Shown: one piece after another, positions 22,341 to 34,242 of the stretch
Numbering within the stretch: the stretch's first letter is position 1
How the letters are laid out: each line of letters starts with the position of its first letter
Assembly (NCBI RefSeq): GCF_000471905.2
Contig: NW_006499751.1
Coordinates: 1,283,735-1,347,734 of the forward strand
From: Amborella trichopoda
Lineage: Eukaryota > Streptophyta > Magnoliopsida > Amborellales > Amborellaceae
DNA: 64,000 nt
Direction: 5' to 3'
Translations under genes and position numbers: made by a program
Notes under the pieces: generated by a model
The model's database searches: none
The model's input: only the letters and a program-made list of their open reading frames with translations
What the model was told of the DNA's origin: nothing

Positions 22341-22985
22341 CCTTCCAGTGTAAGAAAAGTCAAAGGATGATGATTGGAAGCCTGTGAGAGAGACAAGAAC
22401 TTTGTCTCATGATGACGTTGAAGATCTGGGGCGAATGATCAGGGACATGTTTAAAGACGAGGAAAGATAGGGCAAGATCATCCCTTTGACTCTGATCCAC
22501 CCGAGTATACCCTACCACGTCTTCGAGGTCATGGTACCATTCCCCTGAGACGAAGCTTCCCCATCTATTTCTAAATCACCAGAACAAAATGACGAGTTAA
22601 AAGTAGCATCTGAGCCCGAGGAAACCCTAAAGGAAGACCTTCCAGCACTAAGGTTCACCTACACACCGGACCAGCAAGAGGTCCTTCATATCCTCATGGC
22701 TCTTTTAGATGCAGAATTGGCACACCAACCACAAAGGAAGGTGCTCCAAATTTCATCCTCCGTGAACAAGGGGATTATCGACAGCCAGAAGGTCTTACAC
22801 TTCTCAGGGGTTATCGAAGAAGTACAGGCAGACAAGAGTCAGCCCTCCGACTCTTAGGAACGATACCCCATGATAGAGTTGAGAAGTGAGGTTCATAGCC
22901 TCCATAATCAGTTGGAGGTTATGCGCGTCACTTCAAAGCACTTAAAGGAGTTCATCTTAAAGACTCAAACCTATGATGAGCTCAA
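22341..22985 (+). pseudogene. Pre-RT spacer of element A
   Basis: Acidic spacer with EDLGRMIRDMFKDEER-like wording (22420-22470). The final block (22870-22985) has coiled-coil-like spacing (ELRSEVHSLHNQLEVMR). No RT motif is recognisable in A. The sequence then matches the last residues of integrase and the 3' tail of D (22990-23050 against 42870-42930). Confidence 0.5.
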
Positions 22986-24813
22986 AAGCAATGCCCCCTA
23001 TCAATGGGAGATACCTAAAGAAGTACTATTCGTAATGCATATTCAAGAAAAAAGACTCAACGCAAAGCAAGCAAGGCAGTTCGAACAAATTCTAACTCTT
23101 TTTATTGCAGTAAAATTGAGTTACAAGATACAAGCCAAGAAGCCCATTATTTGGGAGATTACAATTCTCTTATATCTGAGGCAAAGAAAATAGCTGGCAC
23201 CAAAAGTGTTGCTCTTGCACCTGAGGATAAGAAGACGGTTACAGGCCAAAAGAAATGCCTTTCTCATGAAGAGGAACAAAACCCACCAAAGAAATGCTCT
23301 CCTCATGAAGAAGAAGAAAACCACTTGGAGAAGTTAACTTCAGTCCATCTGACAAGTGCCACCAAAAAGGATACAAGCCAAAAAAAGAGGCCAACCATTT
23401 CCGAGTCAGCTTCAATTCATGTGGCGTGTATATCAAACATACAAGGCTGACTTCTCTAGCAAGAAACTAACCTATGATGGAAAGCATACCCTGTTCACAG
23501 TGGACACCCTTTCACAAAACACCATGGACTCCACAGCTGTGTTGGAGGACATGGCTTCCAACAGACTGAAGCGGCTGGGCCTCGCGAGACATCACCGTCC
23601 ATGGTCATCGCCGAATGCAACCCAACACCATGCGCAACCATCGTCGTGTGGAACATAACGCCATGTTCCATCACCATGGGCAGGCCAATGCCACGCGAGA
23701 CCATCACCGTGAGAAGCATGCTCCCGAGAGTGGCTATCGTCATGCTTGGCCTAGGAACACGTGAAGGCAGCGTTACATGTAACTTAATGACATGCATGTC
23801 ATTGAACTATCTTGATTCCCACTGTTCCCAATTTTCAGAGGGCATTAACTCTCATGCCTCTTCAGTCCCCCCAACCATCGTCCCTCGCAAACGGTCCACC
23901 TCCTCACGACCCTTCACCTCCCTCACAACCCTTCGGGTTTCACCAAAAACACTCCTCCGACCACCGGGAATCCTCGCCTAGCCCTATTCTCTCCCCTACT
24001 GGTGTTCCCTCTCCCTAAAAAAAACACTCCTCTGCCCGTCGGGAACCCTTGTCTGACCCTGTTCTTTCCCCTATCGGCGTTTCCCCTCTTCGTCAGGAGT
24101 TCGCTTCTGTTCACCAAAAAGGCCTTTCCTGCCTTCTGCTCATTACCAGAGTTAGCGAAAAACCACCGAAAATCCCCAAAAGCTTCCTTGAGACTGTAAG
24201 GGTTTCCCCTCTCTCTGTTTTTGTGCTTCGACAATTCGCCACAAACTCACCAGAATTCTAGTGAGTTCCCGGTGAGCCCACTGCTGCTCCTTCTGTGCTT
24301 CTGATAGTCAGAGGACCGTCAGACTACCGTGGCTTCTTTGCGATGTCCCCTTCAGTCATGGGACTACCGAAGAAGGCACCAGAACTCTGGCAGAGCACTT
24401 CTGCAAATCTTACTAAGACCCCTAGGAACCATGTTCCTTGCTCAGAGCGCCTTGGCACTCTTCAAAAGTATCCGCAAGCACGGTACAAGGCTTAGGACCT
24501 ACTTGAGTTCACCAGAAAGCCCTTGAAGGCGTAACTGTTGCAAACTTTGGTTGCAAAACTCTTGTTGGACGTCCTTCCTCAGAAGCTCAGGCGCTCTCTC
24601 TCTAGAAACTCTTTAACTATTTTACCCTTCAGTAAAATAGTAGAATGGGGTTTTCCCCCTTTTTATACTTGACAGTGCCGCAAACTGCCCTTGAAAAATC
24701 AGAAAAGCCATTACAGTCCTCATCTTCAGATGACAATATGACCAGGCCGGGGCAGGTCAAACCTGAGACCCGAAAGGGCTATTGTCACGTTGAATAAGAA
24801 GCCATCACCGTGT

Positions 24814-24965
24814 GCCTTCGTCAAGGGCCATTGCTACACGCCTTCGTCAAAGGCCATCGCTACATGCCTTCGTCATGGGCCATCGTTGCACACCTTCGTC
24901 AAGGGCCATCGTTGCATGCCTTCGTCAAAGGCCATCTTCGCATGCCTTCGTCAAGAAGCCATCGC
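24814..24965 (+). repeat. 26-bp tandem repeat, about six copies
   Basis: Units start at 24814, 24840, 24866, 24892, 24918 and 24944 with the core CCTTCGTCAAGGGCCATCG. Because 26 is not a multiple of three, the array reads open in three frames, which explains the overlapping repetitive open frames here. Confidence 0.9.
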
Positions 24966-25257
24966 CGCGCGCCATCACCGCCCACCTTCACCCAGAGGCT
25001 ATCGCCGCGCCCTTCGTCAAGGATTTAACATCGTGCTCTTCAACAAGTACCTAACGCTGTGCACGCACCATCTAAGCCTAATGCCGCGTGCACCACCCAA
25101 CAATTAGTGACGTGATCATGCCACGACACTCCCCTATGGATCATTGTCCTACCTCTTCAGGAAGTTCATTCCCTGAATCACAGTCTCACTCCTCAAGGAG
25201 TCCAGTCTCCAGTGACGACTCTGTTCCCCATGGAGTCACATTCCTTTACCATTTATC

Positions 25258-26660
25258 GGTCCGTGCTGCATAACCTTAAACTGCACAGCCATAGTCCTAA
25301 CTGCATGACTTTAAACTGCATAGCTTCGGTCCGTGCTGCATGACCTTAAGCTGTGCAGCCACGGTCCAAACTATATGACCCTAAACTGTAGCGGAGGTCT
25401 CGTTGCACGACCTTAAACTGCTTAGTCCTCGTCGCATGACTCAAAACTGTACGACTATGGTCTAGCTGTGCGACCTTAAACCATAGTGCGTGTCCTGACC
25501 GCATGACTTAAAACTTCATAGCCGTGGTTTGAGCTACAAAACCCTCAAACTGTAATGCACGACGCGACAAATGGTCCATACACATAACTCCAATCGAGAG
25601 ATGGGCCACCTATTCGCTAAAGGTGTACTTCATCAATACCCCCAGTGGAGTTAGATTTATGCAAGGGTTGTACCGACCCCTTTAATCCTCAATAGGTTTG
25701 TTTCGCACCAACATTCAACTGAGAGTCACATCTTACTACGACCCACTATCCTCAGGGAGTCAGGGCCATTCTTATCCCTTCAACCCTCAGTAAGGTTCAT
25801 CTATGCTCTGGCCTATCATTCTCAGTAGACTTACATCCATACCATTACTCATTATCCCCGTACAGTCACACTAGCCCTCCTATACCCAGTGAGGTCTATT
25901 CCTCTTGCCACTCCTAGTAGGGTCGTCATCTTTGTCTAAACCTCTTTGCTTGTGTATAGCCTTAACTATCTTTGTTCCCAGGGAGTCAGGTAGCTATCCA
26001 TAGACCTATCCCTCATGCAGCTTTACCTTCATGACGAACCACTTACTGGTCCGCACTGCATGACCTTAAACTGCACAGCCATGGTTCATACTACATGACC
26101 TTAAACTTCACAGCCATGGTCCGTGTTACATGACCTTAAATTGCACAGCCATGGTCCGTGTTACATGACCTTAAACTACACAGCCATGGTCCACACTGCA
26201 TGACTTAATCTGCACAACCATTCATGACCTTAAACTGCACAACCATGGTCCACACTGCACGACCTTAAACTGCACAGCCATGGTCCGCGTTGCATGACCT
26301 TAAACTGCACTGACATGGTCCGCACTGCATGACCTTAAACTGCACAGCCATGGTCCGCACTGCATGACTTTAAACTGCACAAGCCGCGATCCAAACTATA
26401 TGACCTTAAACTATAATGGAGGTCTAGTCGCATGACCTTAAACTTCATGGTCTTAGCTGCATGACTTTAAACTACACAAGCCATGGTCCAAACTATATGA
26501 CCTTAAATTGTAGCAGAGGTCTAGTTGCACGACCTTAAACTACATGGTCCTTTTTGCATGACTTTAAACTACATAACCACAGTCCAAGCTATATGACCTT
26601 AAACCATAGTGCACGTCTTGGCTGCATGATGCTAAACTGCTTTGCCTAGGTCCAGGAGAG
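25258..26660 (+). repeat. 35-bp tandem repeat array (CATGACCTTAAACTGCACAG core)
   Basis: The regular part is 26048-26395, for example units at 26048 and 26083, 35 bases apart. More degenerate copies lie at 25258-25560 and 26396-26660, separated by a non-repeated stretch. Related words recur in element C's tail (51410-51558). Confidence 0.85.
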
Positions 26661-28130
26661 ATGACGTTAAATGCGCCCTTACATACGCGCACACCCCTTT
26701 TACGTGGATCTTCAAACACACCTTCCCTAACTGACCTGCTCGTGTGCGTGTGCACCACCTTCATTACCTCCCCAGTGAGTTCACATATGCACGCACTCCC
26801 TTTATGTGGATCTTCACCCACATTTTCCCTAACCGACACATTTGTGCGCACACACCACCTTCATTACCTCCCTAGTGAGTCCACATACACACACGTGCCC
26901 TTTACATGCATCTTCAAGAACACCTTCCCTAACCGATCTGTTCCTGTGCGCACAACATCATTCCACATTGAGTCATACCCATGCTCACGAAACGATGAAT
27001 CGTTTCACAATCCATATTCACCGTCAATTTGTGGGTCACATTCTTCACCCACCATTCTCCCTTCATAGGTAGCCTTGTGCCATCTTCCCAAAGTGAGTCG
27101 TAACTACCACCATACTCAGTCCATGGCCCCTACATATTGCCATTCATCACCATCACTGTCCAGCTACGTGACCGTAAATTATAGTGCATGTCCTGGCCGC
27201 ATGATGTTAAAAGGCTTTGCACATGTCTCAAAGGCATGACCCTAAACATGCCTTCACAAAAAAAATAGGCATGGTGTACTCCTGGACAAGGGAACGCCAT
27301 GAGTAAAAATGACGGAAGGGCATGGTCACGAAACCATGAGTAAAAGAGTTTAGTGAAAACAAAAACCCAGGTATGGTGAAAACCCCAAAAGGGCACCGTG
27401 AGCAAAAATCGGATGACATGGGTTAACATGATTGCGAGGTCATAGGTAAAAGAGCCCAAAAATAACAGAAGTTGGTGAAAACCATCTTTATGGTGCCACT
27501 TCCTATGTTTAAGTGAACACTCGAGAAAGGGAGCTTGGACCGATAAAACAGGTTGACACACTACCGCCGCCTTAGCCGACACTCAATTTCCAAACAGTCA
27601 CAAGCTTGGCTAATGATGTCCATCTCAAATCCTCAAATGCTAGCGTCCAATCACAACACAAATTGGCTCATCAGGGAGTGAGAGCCGCATAAGATCTCCC
27701 ACATTTCAACATCAACAACAACAAGAGTCCTTGAGGGTGAGGGCAATGACCAAAAGATCCCTCTAGAATGCTAAAGACCATCACGTAGGAAAGAAACTAA
27801 CCAAGGCAGAGTCTAACCTGCCAGAGACTTTAGGGTATTCATCGTCAAAATCCCCTAGCCATTAAGGGCCCAGATTTTTAGGCAGGTCAGAAGCCCCCGA
27901 CTAGACCCCGCTAGACGGACCTACAGAGATACCCTGAACATCAAAAGCCAACCTGGTGTAGTAGCGAACATTTCCAATCAAAGGTTTCTAGCACTTGGCC
28001 TTTAGATATGCCCGATTTTGCCTGAGGAGGTCCCTACAAAGGCCTAACGCTTCAGAATCGCAGATAGTCCCTCGAGCGTGAGGACTTCGACAGGATCCCT
28101 CAAACTTCTCGATTCTCTCAAAGAACAACT

Positions 28131-28145
28131 TCCTGTGGGGCATAC
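28131..28145 (+). other. Polypurine-tract-like site of A
   Basis: TGTGGGGCATAC directly precedes the 3' LTR. D has AGTGGGGCAAGC in the same place (45502-45513). The shared GTGGGGCA suggests the plus-strand primer site. Confidence 0.5.
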
Positions 28146-30939
28146 TGCTGGAAGATATTTTTCATCATCATGGGGCCCCCACTTAATAAAAGCCTGGCAA
28201 ACAGTGGAAATCCTGACAATCTCAAAATAGCCCCATAACTAACCAAGATCTTCATGAGGTCTCTCAAAAGTCTCTTGTCAAGTTTCATCGCATTCCGACA
28301 TGTTTAAGGCAGTGCAGATTGAGAAACAGTTTTGACAGAGTCGGTCTCTAGCACCTTGAAACGGAACCTTTAACTAGAGCTATAGTTTCAGTGTCTCAAT
28401 TTTTTGTGGGACCACTGTCAATGAATTCGGCATGGTTGAAAACCCCCAGGGGTCAAATTTTAGCTTGAACGGATATCCCAGGAAAACGTTATAGGCAAAA
28501 GAGCAAAACAAAAGGAGCTGCATGCCATTCCCATGCGGTCACCCTGCAACTCAACACCATTAAAGGGATAGTCACGAACAGTGACTTTCTACGCTTATAT
28601 CTCACTCGTCCGAGGTCAGATCAAGACAAGATTTTGTGAACGTATTTGCCTCATTAAGATGATCATTTCGATATGTGGCACGCCTCGTGACGACGCCCAA
28701 GCGTGAAGAAAAACTAGAGAGAAGTTGCTAATATGTGAAGAAAGTATAGGAAATTCAATAGCATCGTGCCTCGCTCGAGTGGCCAAATCACGCTGCTCGC
28801 TTGCCCGATCAATGTGAGACCAATTCCATCACGTGCGTAATGTCTCGGGCTATCGCCGACTCGAACCCCGTATATGATGAACAGTCGGATTCTGCACACG
28901 AAGCTAAAAAAGGGACTGTAAATTCTGTCGCCGAAATTCCAGATTCCGATCAAAATTCTAAAGTTGCAAAATCTTCGTTTGGGTACAAAATTGAGCTGCG
29001 TCTGTTGCCCAACGATCGTAACAGCATGCTCAATGTGATCCACCAGAAAAACATCAAGAAACGAGCACACTATCGATCTAAAGTTTCAAGATTCAACCTA
29101 AATTCAAGTTACATGATCGTGCCCTAAAAACATGATCCATGGCCCAAAGTTAGTATCAAATCGATCACCATGCCGAGCCCTAGAAGAAAACAATCATATT
29201 TTAATCAACTGGGAATCAGAATGACCCTGAATCATCCATGAAAAATCATGCACGTTCTAGGGCAACACAGGGACTGTTTTAGAATTCCACAAATTATTAA
29301 GAAGGGGTAAATCTATCATTCTTCACCCTATTTTCTACTTTTAATTCAATTTAATCTTAATTTTCAATAATTAGGGTTACTTTTGATTATCCACCCATGT
29401 TTGGGGCAAATTCTATATATACCATGTACCATCATTGTACGCGAAGGCAATATACACACACACATACACAGAGTACACAAAAAGAGATTTTTTACTTAAT
29501 AAAGTTTCTCTTTCTTCGCATTGTTGTGTCACATTTGTTTAGAGAGAGTAAGGTGAGAGAAACTTTTAGACCGATACCTCTAAGCTCGAGGTAAATCTTT
29601 TCTCTCTTCTTTTTCCTTTCCTCTCTCTCTTCCTCTCTTTCTTCTTCCTCTTCTCCATCTGAGCTCTCCTCATAGGTCATGCACGGCAGTGGCAGTGTCG
29701 TGTATGCCTCTCCTATGGTCTCACATGTCACGCATGGCGATGGAAGTGCCATGCGTGAACCTCCTCCTTTCGTTCGTCCATCTCTACCTCCAAGTGAGGC
29801 TTGCAGATGACGCTGCTCATCGCTGTCCGTAGGCGCATCCCCGACGCCTTAGTAAATGGCACAGACGACGAAACTTATTGCCACCCATAGGGGTCTTCGC
29901 CCATCGTGCGCCTATCTAAGACGGCGATGCCTATCGCTGTTCACGAGAGGTCTCAACAATGGTTATCGTTGCTCGCGAGCTTCTTCGTGTGCGCGGTGCC
30001 TATCGCCGTCCGTGAGCCTCCTTTGTTCGTTCAGTGCTCATTGCCGCTCCCCCTGCGTCCCACGCCTCCTGCCGTGCACCTCATGAGAAATATCGCCACG
30101 CGCTTCTCAAATGACTACTGCCATGGGCTTCACGAGAGGCTATCGCCACCCACACAGGGGGTACACTGCCTTCTCGTGTTGCCAACATCAATGCCTAGCC
30201 CGTCCATAGTTCCATGCTTCCCCTCATGCCGCGAGCAGTACTGTCTAACACCTTCCAAGGGCCGTGACACTACTACTCCACTGTCATGGGTGGCGACGCC
30301 TAGCACCGTCAGGACCTTATCTCTCCACCATCTCATGCCTTCTCTTTATTCTCTTCTCTTCTCACTTGATTGAGGGTTGACCTAGCTTAGCACCGCCATA
30401 TCGGCCCCGGTTTTGAGTAGTCTTGCAGCCATGCTAGTCCTGAGTATCATGCCCATCTTGCTACCACTATGAGTCGGTCACTGTCCAGCTATCAAGCTAG
30501 TCTCGTCCCTTCATCAAGTTTTCTTCTCTTTTCAATCTTTGCTCGAAACTTCCACTCCATCATCCAAACCTCTCACATTCTTAGCACACAAATGTGCATT
30601 AGCTTAAGACAAGTTGGGTCTCATCAACCCACTTGTCTTGTAAATTAACCATAGAAGTGTTGTGCAGAAAACCAGGAGATTACAGGTCAAGGGAGGCAAT
30701 TCCGAACCAGCTAAAGCAGCTAAGGGGCTTTCCGACGTCATCTAAGAGGGCACCCACGCGAGCCAGCCAGAGTACGTCCCGAACCCACCTTAAATTCCTC
30801 TCTCATCAATTGGTATACCTGCCCTAACTCTTGGGGAATGTCTCGAGAGAGCGATCTCAAATCTCGGGTTCACTAAAAACCCGAGATACATGCCGCTTGA
30901 TCATCTAGATCTAGAGGGCGAGATCGAGGCACCTAACCA
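28146..30939 (+). repeat. Element A 3' LTR
   Basis: The start TGCTGGAAG is placed by the PPT-like site and by alignment with TGTTTGAAC starts of D and E LTRs; the end CTAACCA matches the 5' LTR. It includes a TATA-like TATATATA (29414-29421), AATAAAG (29498-29504) and the CT-rich stretch (29600-29660). From 28661 it aligns with window position 1 onward at about 85% identity by eye. Length is about 2.8 kb. Confidence 0.85.
29414..29421 (+). promoter_or_regulatory. TATA-like box of A 3' LTR
   Basis: TATATATA is in the same context as 719-725 of the 5' LTR and 77 bases before AATAAAG (29498-29504). Confidence 0.55.
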
Positions 30940-31075
30940 CACACATCCAATTCCAATGATGACACTAAAAGCTACCCAGATCGGTTCAATATGAGTGATC
31001 TTAAAATCTCTCCCCCATCTTCTATCTCCGACTCTTCTAACCCTTTTTCTTCCTTTTCTGACACATCTTTTGCAG
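30940..31075 (+). promoter_or_regulatory. Linker repeat unit and pyrimidine tract plus AG in C
   Basis: One to two degenerate GATGACACTAAAAGC units are followed by a pyrimidine tract ending CATCTTTTGCAG, AG at 31074-31075. This is equivalent to the sites in A, D and E and is a good match to a plant 3' splice site. Confidence 0.5.
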
Positions 31076-31660
31076 GGACAACTCTTGAATTCCCAGACTT
31101 TGAGGCTTTTCACAAAGAGCTTAAAAGTTGCAATATTAGCAGGCAGCATCGAAAACAGCTGAAGAAGACGGTGGCCCAAGCAGCTGGATTATTGTCTGTC
31201 ACTGATGCTTTCGCATCTAGAGCCAACAAGAAGCCTCCTCCCACTATTGAGGAGATCATCAAGCAACACAAGAATTCCAAGGCCAAGGGAATGGCCTCCT
31301 GAGCCAGATTTTGAGCAACAACTAAAAGATTCAAGAGGGCAAGGCTTCCATTCTAATGAACAATGTCACATGGTGTAGGTCTCTAAAGTAGTGACCAACA
31401 CTGACCCAATCAGTCTATGGTAAGGCAAGAAGTTGCGGCCACTCGTGCAAAAACCTCAACAACCGAGACTTTTAAAGTACCCTGGTCCGCCACTCATCCC
31501 ATACCCTAACACACCAACCAACCCATCACTCCTTAGGTACCCGGTACCACCATTGATTCCATAAACCTAACCATCTCCAAACACTCAACCTCTATCAACC
31601 TCTTTTTCACCAATACCTACTCCTATCGGGGATTGGAGATCGAGCCTGTCAAGATCAAGG
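31076..31660 (+). pseudogene. Linker domain of element C
   Basis: Encodes LEFPDFEAFHKELKSCNISR, a basic LKKTVAQAAG helix and ALASRAN/KPPPTIEEI-like sequence (about 31083-31300), homologous to D 39483-39689. A proline-rich stretch follows (31440-31620), as in A. No protease is recognised in C. Function unknown. Confidence 0.6.
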
Positions 31661-32328
31661 CCGAGGAATGCCACCACCAACGACGCTCCAAGAACTCCGG
31701 TCTCTTTAGAGACATGTTGCTTATATTTGAAGATTCATTTCTAATCTCTTAGGGAGTTGCAAACCTTTTACACACCTATTGAAGAAGGACTCTCCTTTCA
31801 TATGTGATGAGGCATGTCAAGCAGCCTTGGAAGATATCAATGTGTATTTTCTACCCCCCCCTTAATACTCCCCATGCCAAAGTTAGGAACGCCCCTCATT
31901 CTGTATATAACCGCCCTCGATGAGTCGCTCGGTGCTCTCCTAGCACAGAATAATGAGGAGGGGAAAGAAACCTCTCTATACTACGTCAGCCGCAAGATGT
32001 AAGGATCTGTAAAGAATTACCCGCCAATCAAGAAGATGTGCCTGACACTAATCTTCGTGATCCAAAAACTTCACCATTATCTGCTCGGACATGAGGTGTA
32101 GCTTATCTCAAGAGCTGACCCAATCAAGTTCCTTATGACATGCCCTTGTCTGTTAGAGGGCTTGGTTAAATGGTCACTATTACTAATGGAGTTCAACATC
32201 ATGTATGTGCCGCAAAAAGTCATCAAGGGCCAAGCTCTGACTGATTTCTTGGCAGCACACTCCTTATTGACAGAATCTCCCCTATCGAGTGACCTCCCCG
32301 ATGAAGAAGTGTTCTGCGTTCAGCCATT
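31661..32328 (+). pseudogene. RNase H region of element C, first block
   Basis: Connection and first RNase H. The HLLKKDSPFICDEACQ-like word (about 31775-31825) is followed by ILYITALDESLGALLAQNNE (31898-31958) and YYVSRKM (31979-31999). The lead-in of the second RNase H is at 32135-32310 (KVIKGQALTDFLAAH, then a DLPDEEVFC word). RT itself is not recognised in this block. Element D begins at about 32329. Confidence 0.75.
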
Positions 32329-33466
32329 TGTTTGAACTCATAGTTCAGCACCTTGGTTCCAGATTAGGAATAAGTAGGAAGCAGGTCAATAAAGCCTACA
32401 AAACAATGGAAATTCCTGATAGTCTCATAATGGCCTTAAAAGACCTTCATCATCACTTCAAAAGACCACCTGCCAAATTTCATCACGATCAGACACGTCT
32501 AAGGCAGTGAACACAAACAAACAATTTTAGCAAAATTGATCTTTAGCACCTTTAAATGGACCCTGTAACTAGAGCCATACTTTTAGCTCATCAAACAGCT
32601 GTGAGATCACTACCATTAGATTCGGCATGGTCAAAAATTCATATGGGTCAAGTTTCAGCTTAATCGGGCACTCCAAGACAAACTTATGGGTTAAAGACTA
32701 AAAAGAGGTAAGTCGCACGCTATTCCTGTGTGGCATCATTGCACCAAAACACCATCAAAGGTGGCTCTTTTCATAGTCACAGGCAGTAAATTTCGAGGCT
32801 TATATTTCACTCATTCCAAGTCGGAGAGCTCCCAAATTTGGTGAGCGTGTTCGTCTCATCAAGACGAACATTTCGATATGTGGTATGTCCCGTGACGACG
32901 CCCGAGCAGAGAGAAAAACTAGATCAAAGTTTCTGATCCGTGAAAGAAGTTGTAAAAAATTCAGCAAGAACATGCCTCGTTCGAGCAGGCAGATCACGAC
33001 ACTCGCATACCCGATCCGCACAAAATCAATTGCATTATGAGCATGAGGTCTGAGGCTATCTCAGGTCCGAACCTCACGTACGATGAACAGTTAGATTTCA
33101 CACATGAAGAAGACAAAGCTGCTGTAAAATCCGACCGCTGAATTTCAAGATTCCGGCCAAAAACTCAAGATGACAAAATCTTCATCCGGATACGAAATGA
33201 AGCTACGTTCAATAGAACATGATCGTGACAACATAACAATAATCTTTTGATCAAACGAGCATCATAATGGCCTCAGGTCAACCATAGAGGATCACGCAAG
33301 TTCTCGGGCAGCAGCAAGGACGGTTCCGAAATTCCACACATTATTAGGCAGAGGAAAAATAGTCTTTTGCACCCATTTTTAAAATTTCTTAAAATTCAAT
33401 TAAATTGTAATCGTCTTCAACTCTAGGTAGTTTTTGGGTGTACACCCACGTTTTAGCCCAATTCTG

Positions 33467-33472
33467 TATAAA
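33467..33472 (+). promoter_or_regulatory. TATA box of D 5' LTR
   Basis: TATAAA, with AATAAAA 48 bases further (33520-33526) and the same pair at 46832-46837 and 46892-46898 in the 3' LTR. Element E has TATAAA at 54990-54995. Position and conservation support an LTR promoter. Confidence 0.65.
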
Positions 33473-33587
33473 CAAGCACTGCCTCATTATACAAAGACTG
33501 CATTCTTCTTGGATCAATCAATAAAATTCTGATTTTTACTTGAGCTTGAGAGGAGAGAAGAAAAGGGTCGATACCCTTCTAACATGT

Positions 33588-34225
33588 AGCTTTCTCTCTA
33601 CTCCCCTCTTTCTCTCTCCTCTATTTTTTTCTCTTCCCCTCTTTCTCTCTCCTCTCTTTTTTTCTCCTCCCCTCTTTCTCTCTCCTCTTCTCTTCTCATC
33701 TTTATCTCTTTATCTCTCCTCCTCTCTTCTCATCTTTATCTCTTTATCTCTCCTCCTCTCTTCTCATCTTTATCTCTTTCTCTCTCCTCCTCTCTTCTCA
33801 TCTCTTTCTTTCTCTCCTTCCCTTCTTCCCTCCTTCTCTCTTTTCTCTTCTCGTCTCTCTCTTTCTCTCTCTTCTTCTCATCTTTATCTCTCTCCCTCTC
33901 TTCTTCTCGTCTCTCTCTTTCTCTTTCTATCTCTTTCTCTCTCTTCTTCTCATCTCTATCTTTTTCTCTCTATTTCTTTCTCTCTCTTCTTCTCATCTTT
34001 ATCTCTCTCTCCTCTCTTCTCATCCTTATCTCTTTCTCTCTCCTCCTCTCTTCTCATCTATATCTCTTTCTCTCTCTATCTCTTTCTCTCTCTTTTTCTC
34101 ATCTCTATCTTTCTCTCTTCTTCTCATCTCTCTTTATCTCTTTCTCTCTCTATCTCTTTCTCATCTTTATCTCTCTTTTCTTCTCATCTCTCTCTTTCTC
34201 TTTCTCTCTCTTCTACTCATCTCTA
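33588..34225 (+). repeat. CT-rich low-complexity tract in D 5' LTR
   Basis: About 640 bases of almost pure C/T, with repeated TCTCTTCTCATCTTTATCTC words. It reads as a long serine/leucine/phenylalanine open frame that is not a protein. The 3' LTR tract (46980-47455) is shorter and E's is shorter still (about 55140-55258). Confidence 0.95.
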
Positions 34226-34242
34226 TCTGCATCCGTCCTCTT

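Larger units (their letters stand above)
22986..28145 (+). other. 3' non-coding tail of element A
   Basis: A 5.1-kb tail whose first part (to about 23450) matches D's tail (42880-43330), including TTTTTATTGCAG (A 23099-23110, D 42979-42990) and the GTTACAGGCCA/CATGAAGAGGA words. It then holds a C-rich stretch (23840-24260), 26-bp and 35-bp tandem arrays, CCCAGTGAGTC-type words (25560-26040 and 26770-26880), and a final part (27880-28145) similar to D's 45040-45513. No envelope-like gene is recognisable. Confidence 0.65.
1..30939 (+). mobile_element. Element A: Tat/Ogre-like Ty3/gypsy LTR retrotransposon, left end cut, broken
   Basis: Two related long terminal repeats bound this element: 1-2247, whose left part is outside the window, and 28146-30939. 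Between them, in order, are a PBS, gag, a linker domain, an aspartic protease, a pre-RT spacer and a long repeat-rich 3' region. RT, RNase H and integrase parts are not recognisable. Element B (4767-19970) is inserted in gag, so A itself is about 15.7 kb within the window. The right flank is internal sequence of a relative (element C), so A inserted into C. The reading frames are interrupted many times (well over ten). LTR identity by eye is about 85%. Family assignment rests on PBS type, LTR length and gag/protease similarity to the neighbouring copies. Confidence 0.85.

Noticed and set aside
22986-28145. Envelope-like or extra gene in A's long tail
   Set aside because: Short frames there are C-rich or repeat-derived, with no signal peptide, transmembrane pattern or shared frame with D's tail.
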